This document shows positions 39,490-47,859 of a DNA stretch of 64,000 nt, piece after piece. The position numbers were made by a program, and so were the translations under genes. Source of the stretch: Phenylobacterium aquaticum (GTDB lineage Bacteria > Pseudomonadota > Alphaproteobacteria > Caulobacterales > Caulobacteraceae); contig NZ_JALDPT010000010.1 in NCBI RefSeq assembly GCF_022695515.1, positions 1 through 64,000 of the forward strand, written 5' to 3'. Positions within the stretch are counted from its first letter, which is position 1, and each line of letters opens with the position of its first letter. The notes under the pieces were generated by a model that was not told where the DNA came from, did no database searches, and saw only the letters and a program-made list of their open reading frames with translations.

Positions 39490-40689
39490 ATGTCCGAGCC
39501 AGACGTCGCCCGACGGCAGTATGAAGCGGCCGCCGCCCTGCATCGCCAGGGTCGGCTGGCCGAGGCCGAGGCCGCCTATCGCGCGGTCCTCGCCCGTCGC
39601 CGGGACGCGCCGCTCCTGGCCAATCTGGCTTCCGTCCTGCGCGGGCTGGACCGTTTCGACGAGGCGGTCGCCCTGCTGGAGGAGGCCGCCCGGGCCGCCC
39701 CCGCCCACCCCGACATCCGCTTCAATCTCGGCAACGCCTGCCGCGCCGCCCATCGGTGGGCCGAGGCCGAGGCCGCCTATCGCGAGACCCTGCGCTTGGC
39801 GCCGGACCACGCGCGCGCCCGCCTGCATCTGGGGCATCTGCTGCTGAGCCTGGGCCGCTGGGCCGAGGGCTGGCCGCTCTATGAGGCAAGGCTCGAGGTC
39901 CCCGGCGAGGGGGTCTCCGCCCCCCTGACCAAATTCCCCATGTGGCGCGGCGAAGACCTGGCCGGCCGCTCCATCCTCATCACCATCGAGCAGGGCCTGG
40001 GCGACGAGATCATGTTCGCTCGCTTCGCACCGGCGCTGAGGCGGCGCGGGGCCGCCAAGGTCACCCTGGCCAGCCGACGGCTGCTGGCCCCGCTGATGGC
40101 CGACCTCGCCGACGAGATCATCGTCGTCGATGCGGAGGCGTCGGTCCCGCCGCACGACTACTGGGTCTATCCCGCCTCCCTGCCCGGCCGCCTGGGTGTG
40201 AGCCTGGAGACCCTGTCCGGCGCGCCCTATCTGGCCGTACCCGCCGGACGCCAGGCGAAATGGTCTGGGTTCGCGGCGCCGGGGTTCAATGTCGGCGTGG
40301 TCTGGCATGGCAACCCGAACCAGCCGCGCGACCGCTATCGGTCGCTGCCCAGCCCGGAGGCCCTGGCGCCCCTGCGCGATTGCGGCGCCCGGATCATCGA
40401 TCTCCAGGTTCCGCGCGAGGATTTCGGGGATCTGGCGGCGATCATGGCCCAGCTGGACCTGGTGGTCTCGGTCGACACGGCCCCCGCCCATCTGGCCGGC
40501 GCGCTCGGGGTTCCCTGCTGGATCCCCTATCCCTGGGCCGGCACCGACTGGCGCTGGCTGTGGGATCGCGCCGACAGCCCCTGGTACGACGCCGTCACCC
40601 TCTATCGCCAGGATCGGCACGGCGACTGGGCCGGGGTCATGGCCCGGATGGCGGCGGACCTGAAGGCCCTGGTCGCCCGAACGGCTTGA
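39490..40689 (+). CDS. TPR-containing glycosyltransferase-like protein
   Basis: The 399-residue product begins with about four TPR units, shown by repeated AEAEAAYR helices (for example RQGRLAEAEAAYRAVLA and RWAEAEAAYRETLRLAPDHARA). A GT-B-like domain follows, with ITIEQGLGDEIMFARFAPAL, VGVVWHGNPNQPRDRYRS (glycosyltransferase 9/41-type phosphate loop region) and VSVDTAPAHLAGALG. Proteins of this layout are common in Caulobacteraceae near surface-glycan or flagellin glycosylation genes, but no such genes flank it here. No signal peptide. Confidence 0.8.
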   Translation: MSEPDVARRQYEAAAALHRQGRLAEAEAAYRAVLARRRDAPLLANLASVLRGLDRFDEAVALLEEAARAAPAHPDIRFNLGNACRAAHRWAEAEAAYRETLRLAPDHARARLHLGHLLLSLGRWAEGWPLYEARLEVPGEGVSAPLTKFPMWRGEDLAGRSILITIEQGLGDEIMFARFAPALRRRGAAKVTLASRRLLAPLMADLADEIIVVDAEASVPPHDYWVYPASLPGRLGVSLETLSGAPYLAVPAGRQAKWSGFAAPGFNVGVVWHGNPNQPRDRYRSLPSPEALAPLRDCGARIIDLQVPREDFGDLAAIMAQLDLVVSVDTAPAHLAGALGVPCWIPYPWAGTDWRWLWDRADSPWYDAVTLYRQDRHGDWAGVMARMAADLKALVARTA

Positions 40690-40692
40690 CCT

Positions 40693-42012
40693 TCAGCTCG
40701 GCCAGGTCTCGGGGCTGAGGGCCAGGACCTCGCCGGCGAAATGCAGGCCGCCGCAGACCAGGACATGGGGCGGCGGGCCGGGCAGGGCGAGCGCGCGGCG
40801 CACACCCTCGGTCACGTCCGCCACCGTCTCGACCTTCAGCCCCGCCTGCTGCGCGGCCAGGGCGATGTCCTCGGCGGTCGCGGCGTTGGGCGAGTCGAAG
40901 CTGGTCGCGAAGACCTGGGGGTTCAGCTCGGCGAAGGGCGCGAAGAAGCCCACCGAATCCTTGCGGGCGAACATCGCCGACACCAGCACCAGCGGCCGCG
41001 GATCGCGCGCCACCAGGCCCCGCACGGACTCCGCCAGGGCCCGGCCCGCATGCGGATTGTGCCCGCCGTCCAGCCACAGGTCCGCGCCCCGGGCCTGCGC
41101 AAGCGCGCCGAGCGGGCCCGCGGTCAGGCGCTGGAAGCGGGCGGGCCAGACGGCCGAGGCGACCCCCTTGGCGATCGCCGCCTCGTCGATGCGCGGATCG
41201 TTCAGGGTGAGAATGGCCGCCACCGCCAGGCCGGCGTTGTCGAATTGGTGCGTGCCGAACAGCGACGGGGCGGGCAGGTCGAGATGGCGCTCGCCCACCT
41301 GCACCATCAGCCGGCCGCGCTCGGCCCAGGCGTCGGCGTCGCGGCCCATCAGGGTGACCGGCGCGCCCAGCGCCACCGCCTCGGCCAGGATCACGTCCTC
41401 GGCCTCCATCATCTGGCGGGCGGAGACCACCGGCCGGCCGGCCTTGATGATCCCGGCCTTCTCCCAGGCGATCTTGTCCAGCTCCGGACCCAGCATCTCA
41501 AGGTGGTCGTAGTCGACCGGGGTGATGACGCTGACCGCCGGGGCGTCGAACACATTGGTGGCGTCGAACCGGCCGCCCAGCCCCACCTCGACGATGCACA
41601 GGTCCGCCGGGGTGTCGGCGAAGGCCTCAAGCGCCAGGACCGTGGTGATCTCGAAGAAGCTAATCGGCTGGCCGGCGTTGGCCGCCTCCAGGCGGTCGGT
41701 CAGTTCGTCGAGGCGTTCGTCGCTGATCAGGGTCCCGGCCACCCGGATGCGTTCGGCGAACCGGACGAGGTGCGGCGAGGTGATGGCGTGAACCTTCAGG
41801 CCTGCGGCCTCGGCGATGGCGCGCAGATAGGCCACGGTCGAGCCCTTGCCATTGGTCCCGGCCACATGGATCACCGGCGGCAGCCGCCGTTCCGGATGGC
41901 CCAGGGCCGCGAGCAGCCGCTCCACCCGGCCGGTGGTCAGGTCGATCAGCGACGGGTGATTGGCGCGCAGACGCTGGATCACCGCGTCCGAGGCGCGGAT
42001 GGGGTCATACAT
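40693..42012 (-). CDS. folC: Bifunctional folylpolyglutamate synthase / dihydrofolate synthase
   Basis: The 439-residue Mur-ligase-fold enzyme has the ATP loop VIHVAGTNGKGSTVAYLRA, ITSPHLVRFAERIRV, FEITTVLALEAF and the C-terminal WLDGGHNPHAGRALA. It makes dihydrofolate and adds glutamates to folates. Last gene of the trpFBA-accD-folC run, 27 bases after accD. Confidence 0.95.
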   Translation of the reverse strand: MYDPIRASDAVIQRLRANHPSLIDLTTGRVERLLAALGHPERRLPPVIHVAGTNGKGSTVAYLRAIAEAAGLKVHAITSPHLVRFAERIRVAGTLISDERLDELTDRLEAANAGQPISFFEITTVLALEAFADTPADLCIVEVGLGGRFDATNVFDAPAVSVITPVDYDHLEMLGPELDKIAWEKAGIIKAGRPVVSARQMMEAEDVILAEAVALGAPVTLMGRDADAWAERGRLMVQVGERHLDLPAPSLFGTHQFDNAGLAVAAILTLNDPRIDEAAIAKGVASAVWPARFQRLTAGPLGALAQARGADLWLDGGHNPHAGRALAESVRGLVARDPRPLVLVSAMFARKDSVGFFAPFAELNPQVFATSFDSPNAATAEDIALAAQQAGLKVETVADVTEGVRRALALPGPPPHVLVCGGLHFAGEVLALSPETWPS

Positions 42013-42039
42013 CGCGGTCTGCCGGTTCGAAGGGGAAGG

Positions 42040-42972
42040 TCAGGCGGCCTTGGTGTGGTCGCGACCCATCATCAGGGTCTTGAGCAGCGAGCCCAGCACG
42101 GACGGGATCTCGGCGCGGGTCACCACCCGGTCGATCATGCCGCGCTCCACCAGGAACTCGGCGCGCTGGAAGCCCGGCGGCAGCACCTCGCGGATGGTCT
42201 GCTCGATCACCCGGCGGCCGGCGAAGGCGACCATGGCGTTGGGCTCGGCCAGGTGGATGTCGCCCAGCATGGCGTAGGAGGCCGAGACCCCGCCCGTCGT
42301 CGGGTCGGTGAGCACGACGATATAGGGCAGGCCCGCGGCCTTGACCTCGTTCAGCGCCAGGGTGGTGCGGGCCATCTGCATCAGGGCGAGCGTGCCCTCC
42401 TGCATGCGCGCGCCGCCGGCGGCGGTGAAGATCACATAGGGGCACTCACGGCGGACGGCTTCCTGCGCGGCCTTGATGAAGGCCTCGCCCACGCCCATGC
42501 CGAGCGAACCGCCCATGAAGCTGAAGTCCTGGACCGAGACCACGGCCGGCTGGCCCTGGATGGTCCCGTAGCCCGAGCTCAGCGCCTCATGGGCGCCGGT
42601 CGCCTTGCGGGCCGCCTTGAGGCGATCGCCATAGGGCCGCTCGTCGGGGAATTTCAGCGGGTCCTCGACGACCTTGGGGGCCTCGATCGGCTCGAACTTT
42701 CCGTCGTCGAAGGTGTAGCGCAGGCGCTGGGCCGCGCCGATCCGCATGTGGCTGCCGGACGGGGTGACCCACAGGGCCGCCTCCAGGTCCGAGCGGTAGA
42801 TCATCTCCCCAGTGTCGGGGCATTTGACCCACAGATTCTCAGGCGTCTCGCGCTTGGCGACCAGATTGCGCACGCCGGGCGCGATCTTGGCCAGCCACCC
42901 GCCGCGCTCACGCGGGGTCGTGGACGCCGGAGTCTTGCCGGCCTTGTCGTTTCGCTGTTCAGCCATCGCCAT
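42040..42972 (-). CDS. accD: Acetyl-CoA carboxylase carboxyltransferase subunit beta
   Basis: The 310-residue product includes LWVKCPDTGEMIYRSDLEAA at the place of the zinc ribbon, with only one of the four zinc cysteines left, then VVSVQDFSFMGGSLGMGVGEA and the oxyanion region FTAAGGARMQEGTLALMQM and LTDPTTGGVSASYAMLGD. With AccA it transfers carboxyl from biotin to acetyl-CoA in the first step of fatty acid synthesis. It begins six bases after trpA. Confidence 0.95.
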   Translation of the reverse strand: MAMAEQRNDKAGKTPASTTPRERGGWLAKIAPGVRNLVAKRETPENLWVKCPDTGEMIYRSDLEAALWVTPSGSHMRIGAAQRLRYTFDDGKFEPIEAPKVVEDPLKFPDERPYGDRLKAARKATGAHEALSSGYGTIQGQPAVVSVQDFSFMGGSLGMGVGEAFIKAAQEAVRRECPYVIFTAAGGARMQEGTLALMQMARTTLALNEVKAAGLPYIVVLTDPTTGGVSASYAMLGDIHLAEPNAMVAFAGRRVIEQTIREVLPPGFQRAEFLVERGMIDRVVTRAEIPSVLGSLLKTLMMGRDHTKAA

Positions 42973-42978
42973 GGGGTC

Positions 42979-43812
42979 TTACACCGTGAGGCTTTCGACT
43001 CGCGCGGAACGCACAGCCTTAGCCAAGGAATCGACTTTGGAAAGCACCCGGGCGGTCACGGTTTCGTTGACCGCCAGAGCTTCGGCGACTTCTTCGACCA
43101 GGGCCGAGCCGACCACGACCCCGTCCGCCACCCGGGCGACCGCCGCGGCGCGCTCCGGCGTGCGGATGCCGAAGCCCACGCAGACCGGCAGGCCGCTCGC
43201 CGCGCGGACCCGCTGGACATGGGGGGCGACGACCGCCGCATCGGCCTCCTTCACCCCGGTGACGCCGGCCACCGAGACATAATAGGCGAAGCCGGAGGTG
43301 CGCTTCTGGATGATCTTCAGCCGCGCGTCGTCGCTGGTGGGCGTCGACAGCAGCAACAGCGACATCTGTTCGGCGTCGAGCGCGTCGGCCAGGGGATCGG
43401 CCTCCTCCGGCGGGATGTCGACCACGATCAGGCCGTCGGCGCCGGCCGCCGCAGCGTCGCGCGCAAAGGTCTCGAAACCCCGGTTGATCAGGGGATTGGC
43501 GTAGCCCATCAGAATGATCGGCGTCGTCTGGTCGACCTGCCGGAACTCGGAAATCATCTGCAGAGTCTTGGTGAGCGTCATGCCCTTGTCCAGGGCCCGC
43601 AGCGCCGCACGCTGGATCGGCGGGCCTTCGGCCATGGGGTCGGAGAAGGGGAAGCCCAGCTCGATCACATCGGCGCCCGCGCCCGGCAGGCCCTTGAGGA
43701 TCTCGAGCCCCGTCGCATAGTCCGGGTCGCCGGCCATGACATAGGCCACGAAGGCCGCGCGGCCCTCGGCCTTGAGCGCGGCGAACCGCGCGTCGATACG
43801 AGCCTTGGTCAA
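42979..43812 (-). CDS. trpA: Tryptophan synthase alpha chain
   Basis: The 277-residue TIM barrel has the catalytic Glu in [19 protein letters not shown] and Asp in [13 protein letters not shown], plus the phosphate-binding [10 protein letters not shown]. The start is a TTG at 43810-43812 overlapping the trpB stop as TTGA; no ATG is available nearby, and the overlap supports coupled translation of the two subunits. Confidence 0.95.
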   Translation of the reverse strand: MTKARIDARFAALKAEGRAAFVAYVMAGDPDYATGLEILKGLPGAGADVIELGFPFSDPMAEGPPIQRAALRALDKGMTLTKTLQMISEFRQVDQTTPIILMGYANPLINRGFETFARDAAAAGADGLIVVDIPPEEADPLADALDAEQMSLLLLSTPTSDDARLKIIQKRTSGFAYYVSVAGVTGVKEADAAVVAPHVQRVRAASGLPVCVGFGIRTPERAAAVARVADGVVVGSALVEEVAEALAVNETVTARVLSKVDSLAKAVRSARVESLTV

Positions 43813-45030
43813 ATCGTCCGTCCGAGATGGGCGGCCACGGTGGCGACGTCCTTGTCGCCGCGGCCGGAAAGATTCAGCACCACGATACCGTCCTTGCCGA
43901 CGTCCTTCACCACGTCGCCCAGGCGGGCGAGCGCGTGGGCGGACTCGATGGCCGGCAGAATGCCTTCCAGCTGGGCCAGGAGGGTGAACGCCTCCAGAGA
44001 CTCAGCGTCGGTGGCGGTCAGATAGGTCGCCCGGCCGACATCGTGCAGCCAGGAATGCTCTGGCCCGATGCCGGGATAGTCGAGGCCGCGAGATCGAGTG
44101 GGCCTCGGTGATCTGGCCCTCGGGATCCTGCAGCAGATAGGTCATGTTCCCGTGCAGCACGCCCGGGCGGCCGCCATTGATCGCCGCGGCGTGGCGGTCG
44201 GTGTCCATGCCCTCGCCGGCGGCCTCGACGCCATAGAGGCGGACGCCCTCGTCGTTCAGGAACGGATGGAAGATGCCGATGGCATTGGAGCCGCCGCCGA
44301 CGCAGGCGACCACCGCGTCGGGCAGACGGCCCTCGGCGGCCAGGGTCTGCTCGCGCACTTCCTTGCCGATCACCGACTGGAAGTCGCGGACCATCTCCGG
44401 ATAGGGGTGCATGCCGGCCGCCGTGCCGATCATGTAATAGGTGTCGTGGACGTTGGTGACCCAGTCGCGCAGGGCCTCGTTCATGGCGTCCTTGAGCGTG
44501 GCCGAGCCGGAGGTCACCGCCTCGACCCGGGCGCCCAGCAGATTCATGCGGAACACATTGGGCTTCTGCCGCTCGACATCGACGGCACCCATATAGACCA
44601 CGCAGGGCAGGCCGAAGCGGGCGCAGACCGTGGCCGAGGCCACCCCGTGCTGACCCGCGCCGGTCTCGGCGATGATCCGGGTCTTGCCCATGCGCCGCGC
44701 CAGCAGGATCTGGCCCATGCAGTTGTTGATCTTGTGGGAGCCGGTGTGATTCAGCTCCTCGCGCTTCAGATAGATCTTGGCGCCGCCATAGTGCCGGGTC
44801 AGACGCTCGGCGAAATAGAGCGGGCTGGGGCGTCCGACATAGTGGGTCAGGAAGCCGGAGAGCTCGGCCTGGAAGGCGGGATCGGCCTTCGCCGCCCGAT
44901 AGGCCGCGTCCAACTCGTGGACCAGCGGCATCAGGGTCTCGGGCACGTAGCGGCCGCCATAGTCCCCGAACCGGCCCTGGGCGTCCGGATAGGCGGAATA
45001 ATCGTTGGGGGCGGGGGTCGGCGCGTTCAC
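43809..45030 (-). CDS. trpB: Tryptophan synthase beta chain (frameshifted, probable sequencing error)
   Basis: The N-terminal 340 residues are normal: [22 protein letters not shown] lysine in [24 protein letters not shown] and [14 protein letters not shown]. The frame breaks near 44085-44092 within the conserved EAHSISAGLDYPG motif. Two bases are missing (TCGC where TCGGCC-like sequence is expected). Downstream the correct frame continues with a normal C-terminus ([13 protein letters not shown] and a final LSGRGDKD region) to the stop at 43809. Repair gives about 407 residues. PLP enzyme making tryptophan from indole and serine. Confidence 0.92.
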
Positions 45031-45072
45031 GTCACTATCACTCGGCTCTGGGAAGGGGCTCAGGCAATACGT

Positions 45073-45717
45073 TCAGGCGCGGCGGACGGCTTCAAGGAAC
45101 GCCGTGATCAAGGCCGGGTCCTTTAAGCCGGGTCCGCGCTCCACGCCAGAGGAAACGTCCACCAGGGGCGCGCCGGACAACCGCACGGCGTCGACCACGT
45201 TCCAGGGGTCCAGTCCGCCGGCCAGCAGCCAGGGGCGCTGGAACCGGTGGCCCATCATCAGGCTCCAGTCGAAGCGCGCGCCGTTGCCGCCGGGCAGCTC
45301 GGAATCGGCCGGGGCCTTGGCCTCGAACATCAGGTGGTCGACCGCGGCCTCATAGGCCTTGGCGGCCGACAGGTCGTGGGCGGTGGAGACCGGCAGCACC
45401 TTGATGACGCCCGCCCCGGTCCGGCGGCCCACGTCGCGGGCGCGGGCCGGGGTCTCGTGGCCGTGCAGCTGGATCAGATCGGGCTTCAGGATGCGGGTCA
45501 GCCGGTCCAGCATCTCGTCGTCGGGATCGACCGTGACGGCGACCACCTTGACGTTCTTAGCCCGGGCCGGCGGCGTCAGGCGCGCGGCGGCCTCCGGCGT
45601 GATGTCGCGCGGGCTCTTGGGGAAGAAGATGAAGCCGATATGGCTCGCCTTCCCGTCCACGGCCGCCTGAACGGCCTCGGGGGTCTTCATTCCGCAGATC
45701 TTGGCCGTGACGGTCAT
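45073..45717 (-). CDS. trpF: Phosphoribosylanthranilate isomerase
   Basis: The 214-residue TIM barrel has the catalytic Cys in VTAKICGMKTPEAV, IGFIFFPKSPRDI, the LIQLHGHE strand, LLAGGLDPWNV and the catalytic Asp in VDVSSGVERGPGLKD. It opens the trpF-trpB-trpA-accD-folC run, with 42 bases before trpB. I see no leader peptide or attenuator upstream. Confidence 0.96.
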   Translation of the reverse strand: MTVTAKICGMKTPEAVQAAVDGKASHIGFIFFPKSPRDITPEAAARLTPPARAKNVKVVAVTVDPDDEMLDRLTRILKPDLIQLHGHETPARARDVGRRTGAGVIKVLPVSTAHDLSAAKAYEAAVDHLMFEAKAPADSELPGGNGARFDWSLMMGHRFQRPWLLAGGLDPWNVVDAVRLSGAPLVDVSSGVERGPGLKDPALITAFLEAVRRA

Positions 45718-45797
45718 GGGTCGGGATTAGGGTGTTCGATGGGTCTGGCGCAAGGGCTTGCGGGGCTTGTGGTCCCGAGGGCGAACCTGATCCCGGC

Positions 45798-46216
45798 CTA
45801 GCCTGGAAGTCCGTCCATCCGGGGAATCTCCTCAAGCCGCTCATCCCAGCTGGCCCGGCTGGCGAAGCAGATATGGGCGGCGGGGCGGATGTCGATCTCG
45901 CCGTCGAGGCTGCCCGCCGGTGCGACCAGCAGGGCGCCCCCTGACTGGAGGCCCGGCACCGCGGAGCCGCAGACGCCGCAGAAGCTCCGCTGGTGGCGCG
46001 TCGACGGCGCCTGATAGGTCCTGATCAGTCCTGGCCGGACAACCAGGTCAGCTTGGCGGTGCTCGAAAACAGATTGGCCGCGTGGGCCGAGCCCGTGTCC
46101 TTGCGACAGCGGGAGCAGTGGCAGAGGAAGAAGGCCTCGAACGGTCCGGAAATCTCAAAGGCGATTCCGCCACATAGGCACGAGCCGGCCGTCGTCGCCG
46201 TCGAGGCTTCGTCCAT
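45798..46216 (-). CDS. GFA family protein (frameshifted, probable sequencing error)
   Basis: The first part has the zinc cysteines of the GFA/Gfa-like fold: GSCLCGGIAFEI and LCHCSRCRKDTGSAHAANLF. A premature TGA follows WLSGQD; restoring one base near 46026-46029 opens LIRTYQAPSTRHQRSFCGVCGSAVPGL and a normal C-terminus ending EEIPRMDGLPG. The repaired length is 139 residues, typical. The family includes glutathione-dependent formaldehyde-activating enzymes, but most members have no proven function. It lies 80 bases upstream of trpF. Confidence 0.85.
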
Positions 46217-46348
46217 ATCGCGCTCCCGTCATCCCGCTTCGCGTCCGGCCGGCATGGCCCGCGCGTCGGAGGCTTAGGGGACTCCTCACGCCGCGCGCAA
46301 GGCGCGCGGGCATGGTATCGACGCCGCAAGGGCGAGGGAGCGGGACGG

Positions 46349-46867
46349 ATGGATCTGAAAACGAGCGTACGCGAGGCCGCCGCATCGGAAGCGCCTCTGA
46401 TCGCCGGCCTGGCCCAGTTCTATATCTACGATTTCTCGGAGCTGGAGCCGACGGAGTCCGATCGTTTCGAGTTCGACGCGGCGGGCGGCCTGGGCGAACT
46501 GCCCCATCTGGACGACCATTTCACCGCGCCCGACCGGCACGCCCTGCTGATCCTGGCCGGCGACCGGCCGATCGGCTTTGCACTTCTCAACACCCACTCC
46601 CATCGGGGCGGGAGCGTGGAGCGCAACATGGGCGAGTTCTTCATCGCCCGGAAATATCGCCGCGGCGGGCGTGGGGCCGAGGCGGTGCGCCAGATCCTGG
46701 CCCAATATCCTGGCCGCTGGGAGGTGGCGGTGGCCGAGCGCAACCTGACGGCCAGGGCCTTCTGGCCGCGCGCCATCGAGGCCGCGGCCAATGTCTCGCA
46801 GCTGGAGCAGCTGGCCGGCGACGGCGAGCACTGGTCCGGGCCGATCTGGACCTTCCAGGCCGGCTGA
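46349..46867 (+). CDS. GNAT-family N-acetyltransferase
   Basis: The 172-residue product has the GNAT layout: N-terminal helices, a central strand IGFALLNTHSHRGG, then VERNMGEFFIARKYRRGGRGAEAVRQIL (the acetyl-CoA-binding R/Q-x-x-G-x-G/A-like loop) and a C-terminal strand with FQAG. Substrate unknown. Convergent with mscL, six bases apart. Confidence 0.85.
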   Translation: MDLKTSVREAAASEAPLIAGLAQFYIYDFSELEPTESDRFEFDAAGGLGELPHLDDHFTAPDRHALLILAGDRPIGFALLNTHSHRGGSVERNMGEFFIARKYRRGGRGAEAVRQILAQYPGRWEVAVAERNLTARAFWPRAIEAAANVSQLEQLAGDGEHWSGPIWTFQAG

Positions 46868-46873
46868 GCCCGC

Positions 46874-47296
46874 CTATTTGGCGGCGGGCGCCTTCAGGAG
46901 ATCGCGGATCTCCATCAGCAGGGCCTCGGTGTGGCTGGGCGGCGGCTGCTCGGCCTCGGGCTTGGCGGCGTCGTTGCGGCGCATGGCGTTCACCGCCTTG
47001 ACCAGCAGGAACACCACCCAGGCGACGATCAGGAACTGGATCACGGTGTTGAGGAAGGCGCCGTACTGGATGGCGACCAGCTCATCGATCTTGGTCGCGG
47101 GATTGTCGGGCCGCAGGACGAGCTTCATGTCCGAGAAGTCGACGCCGCCGGTGATCAGGCCAATCGGCGGCATGATCACCTGTTCGACCAGACTCTTGGT
47201 GATGTTGTTGAAGGCCGCGCCGACGATCACACCGACGGCCAGGTCAATGACGCTGCCGCGGGCGATGAATTCCCGAAATTCGCTGAAGATGCCCAT
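46874..47296 (-). CDS. mscL: Large-conductance mechanosensitive channel
   Basis: The 140-residue inner-membrane channel has the first helix signature FIARGSVIDLAVGVIVGAAFNNI, a periplasmic loop, a second helix FLIVAWVVFLLVKAVN and a charged C-terminal helix. It opens under membrane tension to release solutes during hypo-osmotic shock. Confidence 0.97.
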   Translation of the reverse strand: MGIFSEFREFIARGSVIDLAVGVIVGAAFNNITKSLVEQVIMPPIGLITGGVDFSDMKLVLRPDNPATKIDELVAIQYGAFLNTVIQFLIVAWVVFLLVKAVNAMRRNDAAKPEAEQPPPSHTEALLMEIRDLLKAPAAK

Positions 47297-47357
47297 GGCG
47301 GCCTCCTGAGGTTCAAGGCTCAGGTTCCCGCGATCCGGGGCGAAAGGTCAATCCTGA

Positions 47358-47375
47358 CCGCCCCAGAACGGGCGG
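47358..47375 (-). terminator. Possible terminator after ihfB
   Basis: CCGCCC-CAGAAC-GGGCGG, a perfect 6-bp stem starting seven bases after the ihfB stop. There is no real U-tract, so this is tentative. Confidence 0.4.
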
Positions 47376-47381
47376 CAGGGC

Positions 47382-47666
47382 CTATTCGTCGGCGTTGAGC
47401 CGCTCGCGCAGCTCCTTGCCGCTCTTGAAGAACGGCACGTGCTTGGCGCGGACGTCGACCGCCTCGCCGGTGCGCGGGTTGCGACCGGCGCGCGCGTCGC
47501 GCGAGCGGACCGACAGGGCCCCGAAGCCGCGCAGCTCGACCCGGCCGCCTTCTTCCAGGGCCAGGATCATGCGCTCCAGGATCACCCCCACCACGCGCTC
47601 AATGTCGCGCTGCGTGAGATGCGGATTCTCTTCGGCGAGTTTGGCGATGAGTTCCGACTTGATCAT
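47382..47666 (-). CDS. ihfB: Integration host factor subunit beta
   Basis: The 94-residue HU/IHF-fold protein starts [17 protein letters not shown] and contains [24 protein letters not shown], the DNA-intercalating arm with its proline. It bends DNA as a heterodimer with IhfA, and in Caulobacter supports cell-cycle promoter architecture. It follows rpsA by about 190 bases with a terminator between, so it probably has its own promoter. Confidence 0.95.
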   Translation of the reverse strand: MIKSELIAKLAEENPHLTQRDIERVVGVILERMILALEEGGRVELRGFGALSVRSRDARAGRNPRTGEAVDVRAKHVPFFKSGKELRERLNADE

Positions 47667-47802
47667 ACCCTGTTCCGGTCTTGCGGCGGTCGGAACATGG
47701 TCGAGTCCTTTGGGATGTTCAAGGCGGGAAAAGGGTTGACCCGCATTTCACTCTATCGATCCGGGTCGCGGCGCCGCCAAACCCGGCGCCTGAAAACGAC
47801 GA

Positions 47803-47831
47803 AGCCCCGCCCGGACATGCCGGACGGGGCT
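47803..47831 (-). terminator. Rho-independent terminator of rpsA
   Basis: Twelve-base arms AGCCCCGCCCGG and CCGGACGGGGCT (one G-U pair in the RNA) around a 5-base loop, followed on the reverse strand by TCGTCGTTTTC. It starts 28 bases after the rpsA stop. Confidence 0.75.
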
Positions 47832-47859
47832 CCACCAACCTATTGGTGCAGGCGGAAGC

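Noticed and set aside
40741..44025. 1094-codon open frame on the plus strand across folC, accD, trpA and the end of trpB
   Set aside because: It is antisense to four conserved genes, has no recognisable domain and is a high-GC artefact.
45718..45797. trp attenuator or leader peptide upstream of trpF
   Set aside because: No short frame with adjacent Trp codons and no alternative hairpins; only 80 bases are available.
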